Below are positions 50,480 through 59,271 of a stretch of DNA of 64,000 bases, in pieces. Source of the DNA: Rothia nasimurium (lineage in GTDB: Bacteria; Actinomycetota; Actinomycetes; Actinomycetales; Micrococcaceae); the NCBI RefSeq assembly GCF_928381705.1, contig NZ_CAKMSR010000001.1, positions 124,001 to 188,000 of the forward strand, read 5' to 3'. Both the position numbers and the translations under genes were made by a program. Position 1 is the first letter of the stretch. Every line of letters starts with the position of its first letter. The notes below the pieces were generated by a model, which saw nothing but the letters and a program-made list of their open reading frames with translations, made no database searches and was not told where the DNA came from.

Positions 50480-51253
50480 ATGAACAACGTTTCACGTCGC
50501 AACCTAGCCAAGGGTGTTGCCTGGGCAGCTCCCGTCGTTATCTCCACCGCTGCTATTCCTGCTTACGCAGCTAGCCCTTCCGATGTCTGTTCTAGCACCT
50601 CACCTGCTACCAGCATCACCTGGGCTAATTTCGTTCGACACACCCCCGTCTCAGCACAGGGCAGCACCAGGCACTCAGGTTCAGTTCCTACTAACGACAG
50701 CAAGGCGGTCCTCACCATTACCCATGTCTCATCGACTGGCCCGTCCCTTTCAAACTCTCAGAACCTCATCACCAAGAAAAACACAGCAAGCACCGTTACT
50801 TGGTCTAGCTATTCAGGCTTGTCAGATTATCTTTTCTTCCAGAGCCTCCAGAGTCGCACCAATGGGTACACTGGCGGTAACCAGCGCTCCACTATCACCA
50901 TGAGTTTCTCAGCTCCCGTGAAAGGTTTCTCTTTCACCATTGGAGACGTGGATCAGGGCACCAGCGGGTCCGGTGGCCCCTGGCAAGATGTCTTTACTGT
51001 AAGTTCTTCTCTTAATGGTGTCGCGACCTCTGCTCCTATCGCCTCAGGCGGAGCCACCATCTCAGCTAACGCCACCACCACAACTTTCACAGCTAATCGA
51101 AACTCACTGGATCCCAGATCATCTGCTGGCAACGTGACTCTGAGCTTCCCCAAGCCCGTCGATACCATTACCCTTACCTGGGCTAACGGCAGCAATCGTA
51201 CCGGCGCTCAGAACTTCGTTATCGGTGGCCCTACCACGCTGAACGTCTGCTAA
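50480..51253 (+). CDS. Tat-exported secreted protein of unknown family
   Basis: 257 residues, ATG after AAAGGAAACCA. The N terminus MNNVSRRNLAKGVAWAAP..AYAA is a Tat signal peptide with cleavage after AYA-A at about 32. The mature part is Ser/Thr-rich, with beta-strand patterns (TITMSFSAPVKGFSFTIGDVD in parts; VTLSFPKPVDTITLTW) and two Cys, one near each end. There is no LPxTG or membrane anchor, so it is probably released or loosely bound. The signal is nearly identical in plan to the pseudogene just upstream; the mature parts are not obviously alike. Confidence 0.75.
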   Translation: MNNVSRRNLAKGVAWAAPVVISTAAIPAYAASPSDVCSSTSPATSITWANFVRHTPVSAQGSTRHSGSVPTNDSKAVLTITHVSSTGPSLSNSQNLITKKNTASTVTWSSYSGLSDYLFFQSLQSRTNGYTGGNQRSTITMSFSAPVKGFSFTIGDVDQGTSGSGGPWQDVFTVSSSLNGVATSAPIASGGATISANATTTTFTANRNSLDPRSSAGNVTLSFPKPVDTITLTWANGSNRTGAQNFVIGGPTTLNVC

Positions 51254-51292
51254 CCGGCACTTCATCTAACTAGTCTGTCTGCCCGGCAGAAT

Positions 51293-51327
51293 AGGGGCCC
51301 TGACCAGCAAGCTGGTCAGGGCCCCTT
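51293..51327 (+). terminator. Terminator after the Tat protein gene
   Basis: A 16-bp stem, AGGGGCCCTGACCAGC/GCTGGTCAGGGCCCCT, with a two-base loop and a short T tail. Confidence 0.88.
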
Positions 51328-51401
51328 CCTGCATATCTCTTGGCCGGTTCACCATCAGAAATACGAAGTCCGGGTGTGTGGCATTACCTCGCAGATAAAC
51401 A

Positions 51402-51443
51402 AGGACGCCGGTGGTCACGCACCTGCGTGACCACCGGCGTCCT
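51402..51443 (-). terminator. Terminator after sucD
   Basis: A 19-bp perfect stem, AGGACGCCGGTGGTCACGC and its complement, around ACCT, followed leftward by TTGTTTAT. Confidence 0.88.
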
Positions 51444-51462
51444 ACCGGCTAGGGGAACTAGC

Positions 51463-52380
51463 TTACTTGTTAGCGAAAATCTCGCGCATCAGCTGGGCAG
51501 CCTCTGACGGAGTCTTACCAACCTTGACGCCAGCGGCTTCCAGGGCTTCCTTCTTGGCCTGGGCAGTGCCAGATGAACCGGATACAATCGCACCGGCATG
51601 GCCCATGGTCTTACCCTCGGGGGCGGTAAAGCCGGCAACGTAGCCAACAACGGGCTTGGTGACGTTAGCCTTGATAAACTCAGCAGCGCGCTCTTCAGCG
51701 TCACCACCAATCTCACCAATCATCACGATAGCCTCGGTCTCGGGATCAGCCTCGAAAGCTTCGAGAGCATCAATATGGGTGGTGCCGATGATGGGGTCAC
51801 CGCCGATACCGATAGCGGTGGTGAAGCCGATATCGCGCAGCTCAAACATCATCTGGTAGGTCAGGGTACCTGACTTGGAGACCAAACCAATCTTGCCCTT
51901 ACCGGTGATATTGGCGGGGGTAATACCGACCAGGGATTCGCCGGGGGTGATGATGCCGGGGCAGTTGGGGCCGATGATGCGGGTAATCTGCTTGCCGTCA
52001 GCGCCAACCTTGCTCTTAGCGTAGGCCCAGAACTCAGCGGTATCACCGACGGGCACGCCCTCGGTAATAACGACGACCAGGGGCACCTCAGCGTCGATTG
52101 CTTCGATAACAGCGTCCTTGGTGAAGGCCGGGGGGACGAAGACGATGGAGACATCTGCGCCGGTCTCCTTGACGGCTTCAGCAACGGAGCCGTAGACGTT
52201 CAGCTCAACGTCGTTACCAGCTGCGTCCTTGTGGGAAACGGTGGTGCCAGCCTTGCGGGCATTCACGCCGCCCACAATCTGGGTGCCAGCTGCGAGCATG
52301 CGGGCGGTATGCTTGGTACCTTCACCGCCGGTGATGCCCTGAACGATGACCTTGGAGTCCTTGTTCAAAAAGATAGACAT
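51463..52380 (-). CDS. sucD: Succinyl-CoA synthetase alpha subunit
   Basis: A 305-residue subunit with an N-terminal CoA-binding Rossmann fold ([15 protein letters not shown]), [10 protein letters not shown], and the phospho-His segment MGHAGAIV. With SucB-type partner SucC it interconverts succinyl-CoA and succinate with NTP formation in the TCA cycle. The 33-base gap to sucC and shared strand show an operon, and a strong terminator follows. Confidence 0.97.
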   Translation of the reverse strand: MSIFLNKDSKVIVQGITGGEGTKHTARMLAAGTQIVGGVNARKAGTTVSHKDAAGNDVELNVYGSVAEAVKETGADVSIVFVPPAFTKDAVIEAIDAEVPLVVVITEGVPVGDTAEFWAYAKSKVGADGKQITRIIGPNCPGIITPGESLVGITPANITGKGKIGLVSKSGTLTYQMMFELRDIGFTTAIGIGGDPIIGTTHIDALEAFEADPETEAIVMIGEIGGDAEERAAEFIKANVTKPVVGYVAGFTAPEGKTMGHAGAIVSGSSGTAQAKKEALEAAGVKVGKTPSEAAQLMREIFANK

Positions 52381-52413
52381 TGTAAAAACCTTCTAGTAAT
52401 AATCAGCGGTGAT

Positions 52414-53580
52414 TTATGCGGTGTGGGCCAGCTCGGCTGCCTTGTCTGCGCCAGAGTCCATGGTCTCTGCCTGGTGGACCAGGGGATGGTTGGCTTCGGT
52501 GAGAATGCGGCGGCCCTCATCAACGTTGTTACCGTCCAGGCGGACGACCAGGGGCTTGGTTGCCTTATCACCCAGGATCTCCAGAGCCTTGACGATGCCG
52601 TTAGCCACAGCGTCGCAGGAGGTGATACCACCGAAGACGTTGACGAAAACAGACTTGACCTGCTTGTCGTTGAGGATGATATCCAGGCCAGCTGCCATCA
52701 CCTCAGCGGACGCACCGCCACCAATATCGAGGAAGTTAGCGGGCTTGACATTACCGTGGTTTTCACCGGCGTAGGCAACGACGTCCAGGGTAGACATGAC
52801 CAGACCCGCGCCGTTACCGATGATGCCAACCTCACCATCCAGCTTGACGTAGTTGAGGTCGTTTTCCTTAGCCTTAGCTTCGAGGGGGTTCTCGGCTGAC
52901 TTATCAACCAGGGACTCGTACTCGGGCTGACGGAACTCAGCGTTATCGTCCAGGGAAACCTTGCCGTCCAGGGCCAAAATCTTACCGTCGCCGGTCTTGA
53001 CCAGCGGGTTGACCTCAACCAGGGTGGCGTCTTCCTTCTTGTAGACCTCGCCCAGCTTGACCAGCACCGCAGCGACGTCCTCACGCACGTCCTCAGCGAA
53101 GCCAGCAGCCTCAACAATTTCGGTAGCCTTCTCGGCGGTGATACCGTCCATGGGGTTGACCTCAACCTTGGCCAGGGCCTCGGGGCGCTCGGCAGCCAGG
53201 GTCTCGATGTCCATGCCACCCTCAACGGAGCACATAGCCAGGTAGGAGCGGTTAGCGCGGTCAAGCAGCATGGAGAAGTAGTACTCTTCAGCGATGTCTG
53301 CGCCCTGGGCAATCATCACGCGGTGGACGGTGTGGCCCTTGATGTCCATGCCCAGAATCTGCTGGGCGTACTCGTAAGCCTCATCAGCGGTCTTGGCGAC
53401 CTTCACGCCACCGGCCTTACCGCGTCCGCCCACCTTAACCTGGGCCTTGACTACGGTGACGCCACCGATCTTCTCAGCTGCTGCCTTTGCTTCTTCAGGG
53501 GTGGTAGCTACGATGCCCTGGAGCACGGGGACGCCGTGCTTCTCAAAGAGATCGCGTGCCTGGTATTCAAACAGGTCCAC
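52414..53580 (-). CDS. sucC: Succinyl-CoA synthetase beta subunit
   Basis: 388 residues from the GTG at 53578-53580, which follows AAGGAAT and gives the standard start (M)[15 protein letters not shown]; the longer frame adds unrelated residues. It has an ATP-grasp fold ([17 protein letters not shown] in parts), the [11 protein letters not shown] strand and GGASAEV. It is the first gene of sucCD. The upstream 200 bases hold the promoter region, but no box could be chosen with confidence. Confidence 0.97.
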   Translation of the reverse strand: MDLFEYQARDLFEKHGVPVLQGIVATTPEEAKAAAEKIGGVTVVKAQVKVGGRGKAGGVKVAKTADEAYEYAQQILGMDIKGHTVHRVMIAQGADIAEEYYFSMLLDRANRSYLAMCSVEGGMDIETLAAERPEALAKVEVNPMDGITAEKATEIVEAAGFAEDVREDVAAVLVKLGEVYKKEDATLVEVNPLVKTGDGKILALDGKVSLDDNAEFRQPEYESLVDKSAENPLEAKAKENDLNYVKLDGEVGIIGNGAGLVMSTLDVVAYAGENHGNVKPANFLDIGGGASAEVMAAGLDIILNDKQVKSVFVNVFGGITSCDAVANGIVKALEILGDKATKPLVVRLDGNNVDEGRRILTEANHPLVHQAETMDSGADKAAELAHTA

Positions 53581-53789
53581 AGGGATTCCTTCTTCGTCGA
53601 AGTCATGCCAGAAAGCGGTGCTCCCGGCGTTTACATGTACGAAGTTCGGTGCCCGCCCCATTGCGAGAGCTGGAGCACACAAAGCTTCTCCACAAAGAAA
53701 CTTTAGCGTACTTGCCTATAGGGGTGCGAACTTATTTCCCTCTGAATGAAACAAACCTGTCAGTTACGACCGGCGCTCCCCGACCGGGC

Positions 53790-54398
53790 CTATTTGGCCT
53801 TCTCGCAGGCATCCAAAATATTGACCAGGAAGGGGGCTGTATCGGAGGCACGAGGCACCATCAGGTACTCCAGCTCATCGATACGCCAGAGCATAATACG
53901 AGCCTCAGCCACGGTGCAGGACAGGGCCTTGCCCGGGGCGAAGAAGTCCGGCGGGAAGTCGAAGTGCACGACCTCGTCGATGACGTCCGCCGCGGCAACC
54001 CCGCTCAGGTTCAGCACGGTGCGATTGACCGATACATCGAGCACCAGCCCCTCATCGCGCCCCAGGGCCGCGGTGAGCGCGCGCCCCAGTTTTACGGCGT
54101 CCACCCTGGTCACCACCAGGTACACGCCCTCTTCAACGTAGAGGCAGGCCACGACCTGGCGGGTACCGTACAGCAGATGCAGGGCGGTCGCATCGCCCGT
54201 TACCTGACCGCGAGTAGTCGGTAAGGCAGCGCCCAGCACCTTCTCAATGCGGCGGGCAGCATCGGTCGAGGGGTCAATTTCAATACGAAAAAGGAAAAGA
54301 TCAGAAATCTCCTGAAGCTGCACGCGGGTGTCGGTCACCTCATCCATTGCCTCCACAAATTCTTCGGCGATAGAGGGAAGGTTAGAGTCGTGATCCAT
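53790..54398 (-). CDS. Sarcosine oxidase gamma-like (SoxG-type) protein
   Basis: A 202-residue cytoplasmic protein. The second half (VNRTVLNLSGVAAADVI, then CTVAEARIMLWRIDE and a VNILDAC helix) resembles SoxG, the gamma subunit of heterotetrameric sarcosine oxidase, related to the GcvT fold. No soxA, soxB or soxD gene is nearby, so it would be an orphan. The start at 54396-54398 was chosen because AAGGA lies seven bases upstream; an ATG two codons earlier is too close. The assignment is by pattern only. Confidence 0.5.
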   Translation of the reverse strand: MDHDSNLPSIAEEFVEAMDEVTDTRVQLQEISDLFLFRIEIDPSTDAARRIEKVLGAALPTTRGQVTGDATALHLLYGTRQVVACLYVEEGVYLVVTRVDAVKLGRALTAALGRDEGLVLDVSVNRTVLNLSGVAAADVIDEVVHFDFPPDFFAPGKALSCTVAEARIMLWRIDELEYLMVPRASDTAPFLVNILDACEKAK

Positions 54399-54425
54399 GG
54401 TCATCCTTGAGTGAATCGGGCAGAA

Positions 54426-54460
54426 AAGAGCCCGGCACCACGGGCGGTACCGGGCTTCTT
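54426..54460 (-). terminator. Terminator after pcrA
   Basis: AGCCCGG..ACC/GGT.CCGGGCT hairpin followed leftward by TTCTTTT. Confidence 0.82.
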
Positions 54461-54465
54461 ATATC

Positions 54466-57165
54466 TTAGTCGGTCTTTTTAGTCAGCGGCGCGTAGCGCA
54501 GCAGGAGTCGTTTCTCTTCTTTGGCAAAGCGCACCTTGGCGACGGTTTTATCGCCGGCCCCTTCAACCGCGGTCACGCGGCCCTCACCAAAGCTGGTGTG
54601 CTCAACGCGGTCGCCAACCGCGAGCGCCGGAATTTCCTTGTTCTGCTGCACGCGGGAGACCTGCCGGGCTGCTGCCTTGAGTCCGTAGGTGGAAGACCCG
54701 TTGACTTCGCTGGTGGACGGTTCGGTAGGACGCCGCCGCTCGGCCGGTTCGTCAAAGCGGCTGGAGTAGGTGGAGGACCCGTACGAAGAACCGTACCCGC
54801 TCACAGAGCTGCCGCCGCGGTTGCCTGCCCAGCCGCCGCGTCCGCCCGCGTAAACACCCCCGTAGCCGCTACCGGAATAGCCGCCAAAGGATGAACCGGT
54901 GCGCTTCCAGTCAATGAGTTCTTCGGGGATCTCTTCGAGGAAAGGCGACGGCGGGTTGAACTGGCTCTGGCCCCACATGGAGCGGTTCTCAGCGCGGGTG
55001 AGGTAGAGGCGTTCCATGGCGCGGGTCAGGCCCACGTAGGCCAGGCGGCGCTCTTCGCTCATCTCTGAATCGTCGGTGAGGGCCCGCTGGTGGGGGAAGA
55101 GGCCGTGCTCCATACCGGTCAAGAAGACCACGGGGAATTCTAGGCCCTTAGCGGTGTGCAGGGTCATGAGGGTAATGACGCCCTGGGATCGGGCTTCTGC
55201 CACCTCAGCGGCAATCTGGGCGGCGGACGGCCCGCCCTCCTGCTCGGCCTTGGGCTTGTTGGGGATCTGGTCGGCGTCAGCGACCAGGGCGACGTGTTCG
55301 AGGAAGTCCTCCAGGGTTGCGCCTGCGTTGTCGATTTCGAACTCGCGCACGGCGTCCACCAGCTCGGAGAGGTTCTCAACGCGGGATTCGTCCTGAATAT
55401 CCTTGGACTCGCGCAGGGCCGCCAGGTAGCCGGTCTGCTCCAGCACGGCTTCGAGGCAGGTGGCTGCCGACTCCGTGGCAGCTAGCTGGGCGAGATCGTC
55501 GATCATCTGGGCAAAAGCGGCCATTTTCTTCACGGCGGCAGCTCCCAGGCCGGGCACTTCACTGCCCTGACGCAGGGCGGCCATGAAGGAGATACCGGTA
55601 GCGCGCGCGTGGTCGGCGACCACACTTTCAGACTTAGCCCCGATTCCGCGTTTGGGTTCGTTGAGCACGCGGCGCACGTTGATGTCGTCGTCGGGGTTGA
55701 CCAGCACGCGCAGGTAGGCCAGGGCGTCCTTGATTTCCTTGCGCTCGTAGAAGCGGGTACCACCGACCACGCGGTAGGGCAGACCCACACGCATGAGCAT
55801 TTCTTCAAGGGTGCGGGACTGGGCATTGGTGCGGTAGAAGATAGCCACATCGCCGGGGGCGGTACCGTGCTCATCGCGCAGACGGTCAATCTCCTGGGCA
55901 ATGTAGCGGGCCTCAGCGTGCTCGGACTCTGCCACGTAGCCGGTGATTTTGGCGCCGTCGCCGCTGGCCGTCCAGAGCTTCTTGGGGCGGCGGCCCTTGT
56001 TGCGCTCAATCACAGCGTTGGCTGCCGAGAGAATGTTCTGGGTGGAGCGGTAGTTCTGTTCCAGCAGAATGGTGCGGGCAGCCGGGTAGTCTTCTTCAAA
56101 GTCGGTGATGTTGCGAATGTCAGCCCCGCGGAAGGCATAAATCGACTGGTCAGAGTCACCCACCACGGTCAGCTCAGCGGGCGGGTAGACGTCGGGGTAG
56201 GGGCCGTTATCTGCCGGGCCGGTCTCAGCGCGCAAGGACGCCGCACCCCCCACCAGCTGCCGCACCAGCTGGTACTGGGCGTGGTTGGTGTCCTGGTATT
56301 CGTCAACCAGGATATGGCGGAAGCGGCGGCGGTAGTACTCGGCTACCTGAGGGTGGTTCTTCAGAAGGTTGACGGTCTCGAAGATGAGGTCGTCGAAGTC
56401 CAGGGAGTTAGCGGCCCGTAGACGCTCGGTGTAGGCCGTATAGACCTTCGAAATCACGCCTTCCCAGGGGTCGGTGGGGCTGGTTTCAGCTGCGAACTGT
56501 TTGGCGCTGACCAGTTCGTTCTTGAGGTTAGAGATACGGTTGCCCACGACCTTGGCGGTGAACTTCTTGGTATCGAGATTCATCTGCTTGATAATCAGGG
56601 TCAGCAGGCGCTGGGAGTCAGCCGAATCGTAAATGGAGAAGGTTGACTTGAGGCCCAGTGCTTTCGCCTCGCGGCGCAACACCCGCACACAGAAGGAGTG
56701 GAAGGTTGAAATCCACATGCTCTGCGCCCGCGGCCCCACCAGGGCGGTGATGCGCTCCCGCATCTCGGCGGCAGCTTTATTGGTGAAGGTAATCGCCAGA
56801 ATCTGCCCCTGGTGGGCGCGCCCCGTTGCCAGCAGGTAAGCGATACGGTGAGTCAGCACGCGGGTCTTACCCGACCCGGCACCCGCCACAATCAGCAGGG
56901 GGCTACCGGCATGCTTTACCGCCTCAGCCTGGTGTTCGTTCAGGCCCGCCACCAGCGTCTCAGGATTGACGCTGGGAGCGGGTCGGACGTCCTCAAACTC
57001 AGGCATAAACCCACCCACCTGATAGGCAGGCGGCACAAAATCATCAGCCGGAGGAGCCGCGTCGTAGAAAGGATCAAAGGGAGGTTCGTCAAAGAAGGAA
57101 TCGCCCTCAGGTTCTGCTGACCGTTTAGGGGCAGGGGCGGGCATAAAATCGTCGTCATCAAACAT
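54466..57165 (-). CDS. pcrA: ATP-dependent DNA helicase PcrA/UvrD
   Basis: An 899-residue superfamily 1A helicase. It has an acidic, Pro-rich N-terminal extension (1-65), the Q motif LNEHQAEAV, Walker A GAGSGKT (95-101), DEYQDT (motif II), GDSDQSIYAFRGA (III), QNYRST (IV), MTLHTAKGLEF (V) and LAYVGLTRA (VI). A Gly/Ser/Tyr-rich linker precedes a C-terminal Tudor-like domain (VGDRVEHTSFGEGRV) that binds RNA polymerase in homologues. It acts in nucleotide excision repair and in clearing replication-transcription conflicts. Confidence 0.96.
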   Translation of the reverse strand: MFDDDDFMPAPAPKRSAEPEGDSFFDEPPFDPFYDAAPPADDFVPPAYQVGGFMPEFEDVRPAPSVNPETLVAGLNEHQAEAVKHAGSPLLIVAGAGSGKTRVLTHRIAYLLATGRAHQGQILAITFTNKAAAEMRERITALVGPRAQSMWISTFHSFCVRVLRREAKALGLKSTFSIYDSADSQRLLTLIIKQMNLDTKKFTAKVVGNRISNLKNELVSAKQFAAETSPTDPWEGVISKVYTAYTERLRAANSLDFDDLIFETVNLLKNHPQVAEYYRRRFRHILVDEYQDTNHAQYQLVRQLVGGAASLRAETGPADNGPYPDVYPPAELTVVGDSDQSIYAFRGADIRNITDFEEDYPAARTILLEQNYRSTQNILSAANAVIERNKGRRPKKLWTASGDGAKITGYVAESEHAEARYIAQEIDRLRDEHGTAPGDVAIFYRTNAQSRTLEEMLMRVGLPYRVVGGTRFYERKEIKDALAYLRVLVNPDDDINVRRVLNEPKRGIGAKSESVVADHARATGISFMAALRQGSEVPGLGAAAVKKMAAFAQMIDDLAQLAATESAATCLEAVLEQTGYLAALRESKDIQDESRVENLSELVDAVREFEIDNAGATLEDFLEHVALVADADQIPNKPKAEQEGGPSAAQIAAEVAEARSQGVITLMTLHTAKGLEFPVVFLTGMEHGLFPHQRALTDDSEMSEERRLAYVGLTRAMERLYLTRAENRSMWGQSQFNPPSPFLEEIPEELIDWKRTGSSFGGYSGSGYGGVYAGGRGGWAGNRGGSSVSGYGSSYGSSTYSSRFDEPAERRRPTEPSTSEVNGSSTYGLKAAARQVSRVQQNKEIPALAVGDRVEHTSFGEGRVTAVEGAGDKTVAKVRFAKEEKRLLLRYAPLTKKTD

Positions 57166-57259
57166 AAGAGAACCTTCCAGAAATCAACCGTCAACTCCCC
57201 ATTTTAGGCGAGCGGGCACCTGCCTACACCCGATTGAGCTGACAGATAAGATAGACAGC

Positions 57260-57964
57260 ATGGGTCTTTCAAAAGGTCAGAAGAAACGCCTCTACGGCGA
57301 GAACACGCAAGCGCACTCCCCCGCACCGTCAGCAGCCAAGGCGGGGCGGACGTCCGCGCCCCCTCGCAGCCAAGGGGCAGGGCCGCGCGTAGTCACCGAC
57401 TACAGCCGGGCAGAACTCGCCGCCGAGCCCGAAAAGGGCGGGGGTTCCTATATTTTCTTGGGTGTTGCCTTTGTCGTGACCGTCCTGTTCTTGCTCTACT
57501 ACTACCTCATGCTGCTACCGGGGGTGTCGGCAGCTGCCGGTGCTACCGCCCCGGAACTCATGCTGCGTTTTGATGCCCAGCACCTGCAGACTGTAGCGGC
57601 GGGCCTGGGTGTAGAGGGCTTGCAGGCCTACCAGGTGCTCCACCGTTCTACGGGGCTCATTCTGCCCCTGATTTTTGCTTTCACCTGGTGGAATATGGTG
57701 CGAGCATCTAAGTTTGAACTGCTGGTGGGCCGGCTGATGCTGACCCTGCCGGTGGCCTACGCTTTTGTTTTTATTGCCGGTGGTTTTGCCGTTGATTCAG
57801 CCCTAGCTGACCCGCTGGGCGGCGCTACGGCGCTTGCTTCTCTTCTCATGACGGCCCGCTGGGCCCTGTTCGTGCTCTGCCTGGTGCAGCTGGGTTACCT
57901 GGCGTTGCACCTGGTTAGAAGCAAGATGGACGCCTTCGCCCGCGGCGAGCTGCCCGGGCAGTGA
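57260..57964 (+). CDS. Four-helix membrane protein, family not recognised
   Basis: A 234-residue protein with a basic N-terminal tail (MGLSKGQKKRLYGE) of about 60 residues, then four or five hydrophobic helices (about 66-90, 125-142, 155-177, 190-215). TAAGAT (57247-57252) is placed for a leaderless start at this ATG. It resembles unnamed membrane proteins next to pcrA in Micrococcaceae; the function is unknown. It ends 50 bases before a strong palindrome. Confidence 0.65.
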   Translation: MGLSKGQKKRLYGENTQAHSPAPSAAKAGRTSAPPRSQGAGPRVVTDYSRAELAAEPEKGGGSYIFLGVAFVVTVLFLLYYYLMLLPGVSAAAGATAPELMLRFDAQHLQTVAAGLGVEGLQAYQVLHRSTGLILPLIFAFTWWNMVRASKFELLVGRLMLTLPVAYAFVFIAGGFAVDSALADPLGGATALASLLMTARWALFVLCLVQLGYLALHLVRSKMDAFARGELPGQ

Positions 57965-58015
57965 TGTTGGGCTAGCGTCCCGCCCGCCCGCGTCCGTCCA
58001 CCCGCGTCCGCCCCG

Positions 58016-58060
58016 AAAAGTGCAAGTGCCTGTGCAAAAGTGACAGGCACTTGCACTTTT
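58016..58060. repeat. Palindrome family C, copy 1 (3' side of nuclease gene C)
   Basis: 18-bp perfect arms, AAAAGTGCAAGTGCCTGT (58016-58033) and its complement (58043-58060), with a 9-base loop GCAAAAGTG. Its last base is the final base of the stop codon of the gene at 58060. The TTTT tails on both strands mean it may act as, or simply be, a bidirectional terminator. Confidence 0.9.
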
Positions 58061-58977
58061 TAAGCGGCATCTAGTCGCCGCACCCCGTGCCGTAGCAACA
58101 GACAAACCACGTGCTGCGGGCGGTGGGTGAGGTCTTCATAGGTGATTCGCAAAACCTTCCAGCCCTCGTTCTCTAACTCGCGCTGCCGGAAGAGATCTTG
58201 TTGCCGCTGTTCGTCAAAAGACCGATAAGCCCCGGTGTACTTGATACGGCCGTCGACCTCGAGGATAAGCCTGAGGCGCCGCCACATAAAATCAGGACGA
58301 TAGCGGCGGCCACTGCTCGTAACCACCCACCGCTGCACAGCGGGCAGCTCAAGATTTTCAAGCACCATCAGAAAATACGCCTGAGATTCTAGCGGTGATT
58401 CAAGCTCGGTCGTCAGGCTCCGTGCCAGGATACGAGCTTGCTTCGCGCCGCGGTCGGAGACGGCTAGTAGCGCATCGTGCAGCAGGTACTGGTTGCAAAG
58501 GTTCTGGTGGAGAAAATAGTGTGCAACCGTCACCGTGGTGAGCGCCCGCTGGTGACCGATACAGCTCAGGACGGTGTCTATAGGTGAGAGAACCGTAAGG
58601 CCCTGGTGTTCCTGTGCCCTATTTATTGCTTCAGCAGGAGTGACGCAGCGGCGAATGCCCTGCTGTTTGCCGCGATCGCGCCAGGAACTCGCGAGGTAGA
58701 TATGAGAGGGGAGTTCAAGGAGGGGCGCTCCCCAGGCAAGAGCAGCGGACGTGCGTGTAAGGACGGCGTGTGAGCGGGTTTTGCTCACCGCTATGTGGTG
58801 TATCAGGGCACGCTCGGTAGGGGTTGCCTGGGCGAGAGTCTGGGTTTTGATGTAGGCTCCCTGTCTGAGACGGACAAGCTCTTTGGACCGCACTGCGTCA
58901 CTAATTTTGCGACTGGTCAGTCCCTGTAGTCGTAGGTCACCGGTAAGAAGTACTGAGTTATATAGGTGCTGGCTCAT
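58060..58977 (-). CDS. AbiEi-like winged helix + DUF559 nuclease-domain protein C
   Basis: A 305-residue third paralogue: winged-helix part (ELVRLRQGAYIKT), LTRTSAALAWGAPL, then RPDFMW (Asp229), LILEVDG (Glu240, Asp242), KYTGAY and FRQRELENEGW. Its start MSQHLYNS lies 82 bases from palindrome C copy 2 and close to tRNA-Arg, a common integration site. The catalytic positions fit a PD-(D/E)XK nuclease. The biological role is not known; see the separate findings. Confidence 0.8.
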   Translation of the reverse strand: MSQHLYNSVLLTGDLRLQGLTSRKISDAVRSKELVRLRQGAYIKTQTLAQATPTERALIHHIAVSKTRSHAVLTRTSAALAWGAPLLELPSHIYLASSWRDRGKQQGIRRCVTPAEAINRAQEHQGLTVLSPIDTVLSCIGHQRALTTVTVAHYFLHQNLCNQYLLHDALLAVSDRGAKQARILARSLTTELESPLESQAYFLMVLENLELPAVQRWVVTSSGRRYRPDFMWRRLRLILEVDGRIKYTGAYRSFDEQRQQDLFRQRELENEGWKVLRITYEDLTHRPQHVVCLLLRHGVRRLDAA

Positions 58978-59059
58978 GGTGTACAGGGTGACTGAATCAG
59001 GGGCGTTGACGCTAGCCCTGTGGACGCAGGGGCCGGTTAGCGCGTCTTAACGCCGCAGG

Positions 59060-59104
59060 AAAAGTGCATATGCCGTCGACTTATCCACAGGCGTTTGCAT
59101 TTTT
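59060..59104. repeat. Palindrome family C, degenerate copy 2 (5' side of nuclease gene C)
   Basis: AAAAGTGCATATGCC (59060-59074) and GGCGTTTGCATTTTT (59090-59104) pair at 12 of 15 positions; the left arm differs from copy 1 at two positions over 15. The 15-base loop carries a perfect DnaA box TTATCCACA (59081-59089). Confidence 0.6.
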
Positions 59105-59144
59105 CGGGTGGCGTACAGGTTTTCGTGTAAACTGGTGGAGTTGC

Positions 59145-59217
59145 GCCCTCGTAGCTCAGGGGATAGAGCACCGCTCTCCTAAAGCGGGTGTCGGACGTTC
59201 GAATCGTCTCGGGGGCA
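59145..59217 (+). tRNA. tRNA-Arg (anticodon CCT)
   Basis: A 73-base cloverleaf. The acceptor GCCCTCG (59145-59151) pairs with CGGGGGC (59210-59216, one G-T) and the discriminator is A. The anticodon stem is CCGCT/AGCGG with loop CTCCTAA, anticodon CCT for AGG. CCA is not encoded. Confidence 0.96.
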
Positions 59218-59219
59218 CA

Positions 59220-59271
59220 AAAAGAGAGGGTATGCCATACTGCGCGAAGCGCTGGCATACCCTCTTTTTTG
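59220..59271 (+). terminator. Terminator of tRNA-Arg
   Basis: A 12-bp stem, GAGGGTATGCCA/TGGCATACCCTC, with inner GCG/CGC, then six or more T. Confidence 0.9.

Noticed and set aside
53581-53682. Longer N terminus for SucC
   Set aside because: The GTG at 53580 has a good ribosome site and gives the exact family start; the extension is unlike any SucC.
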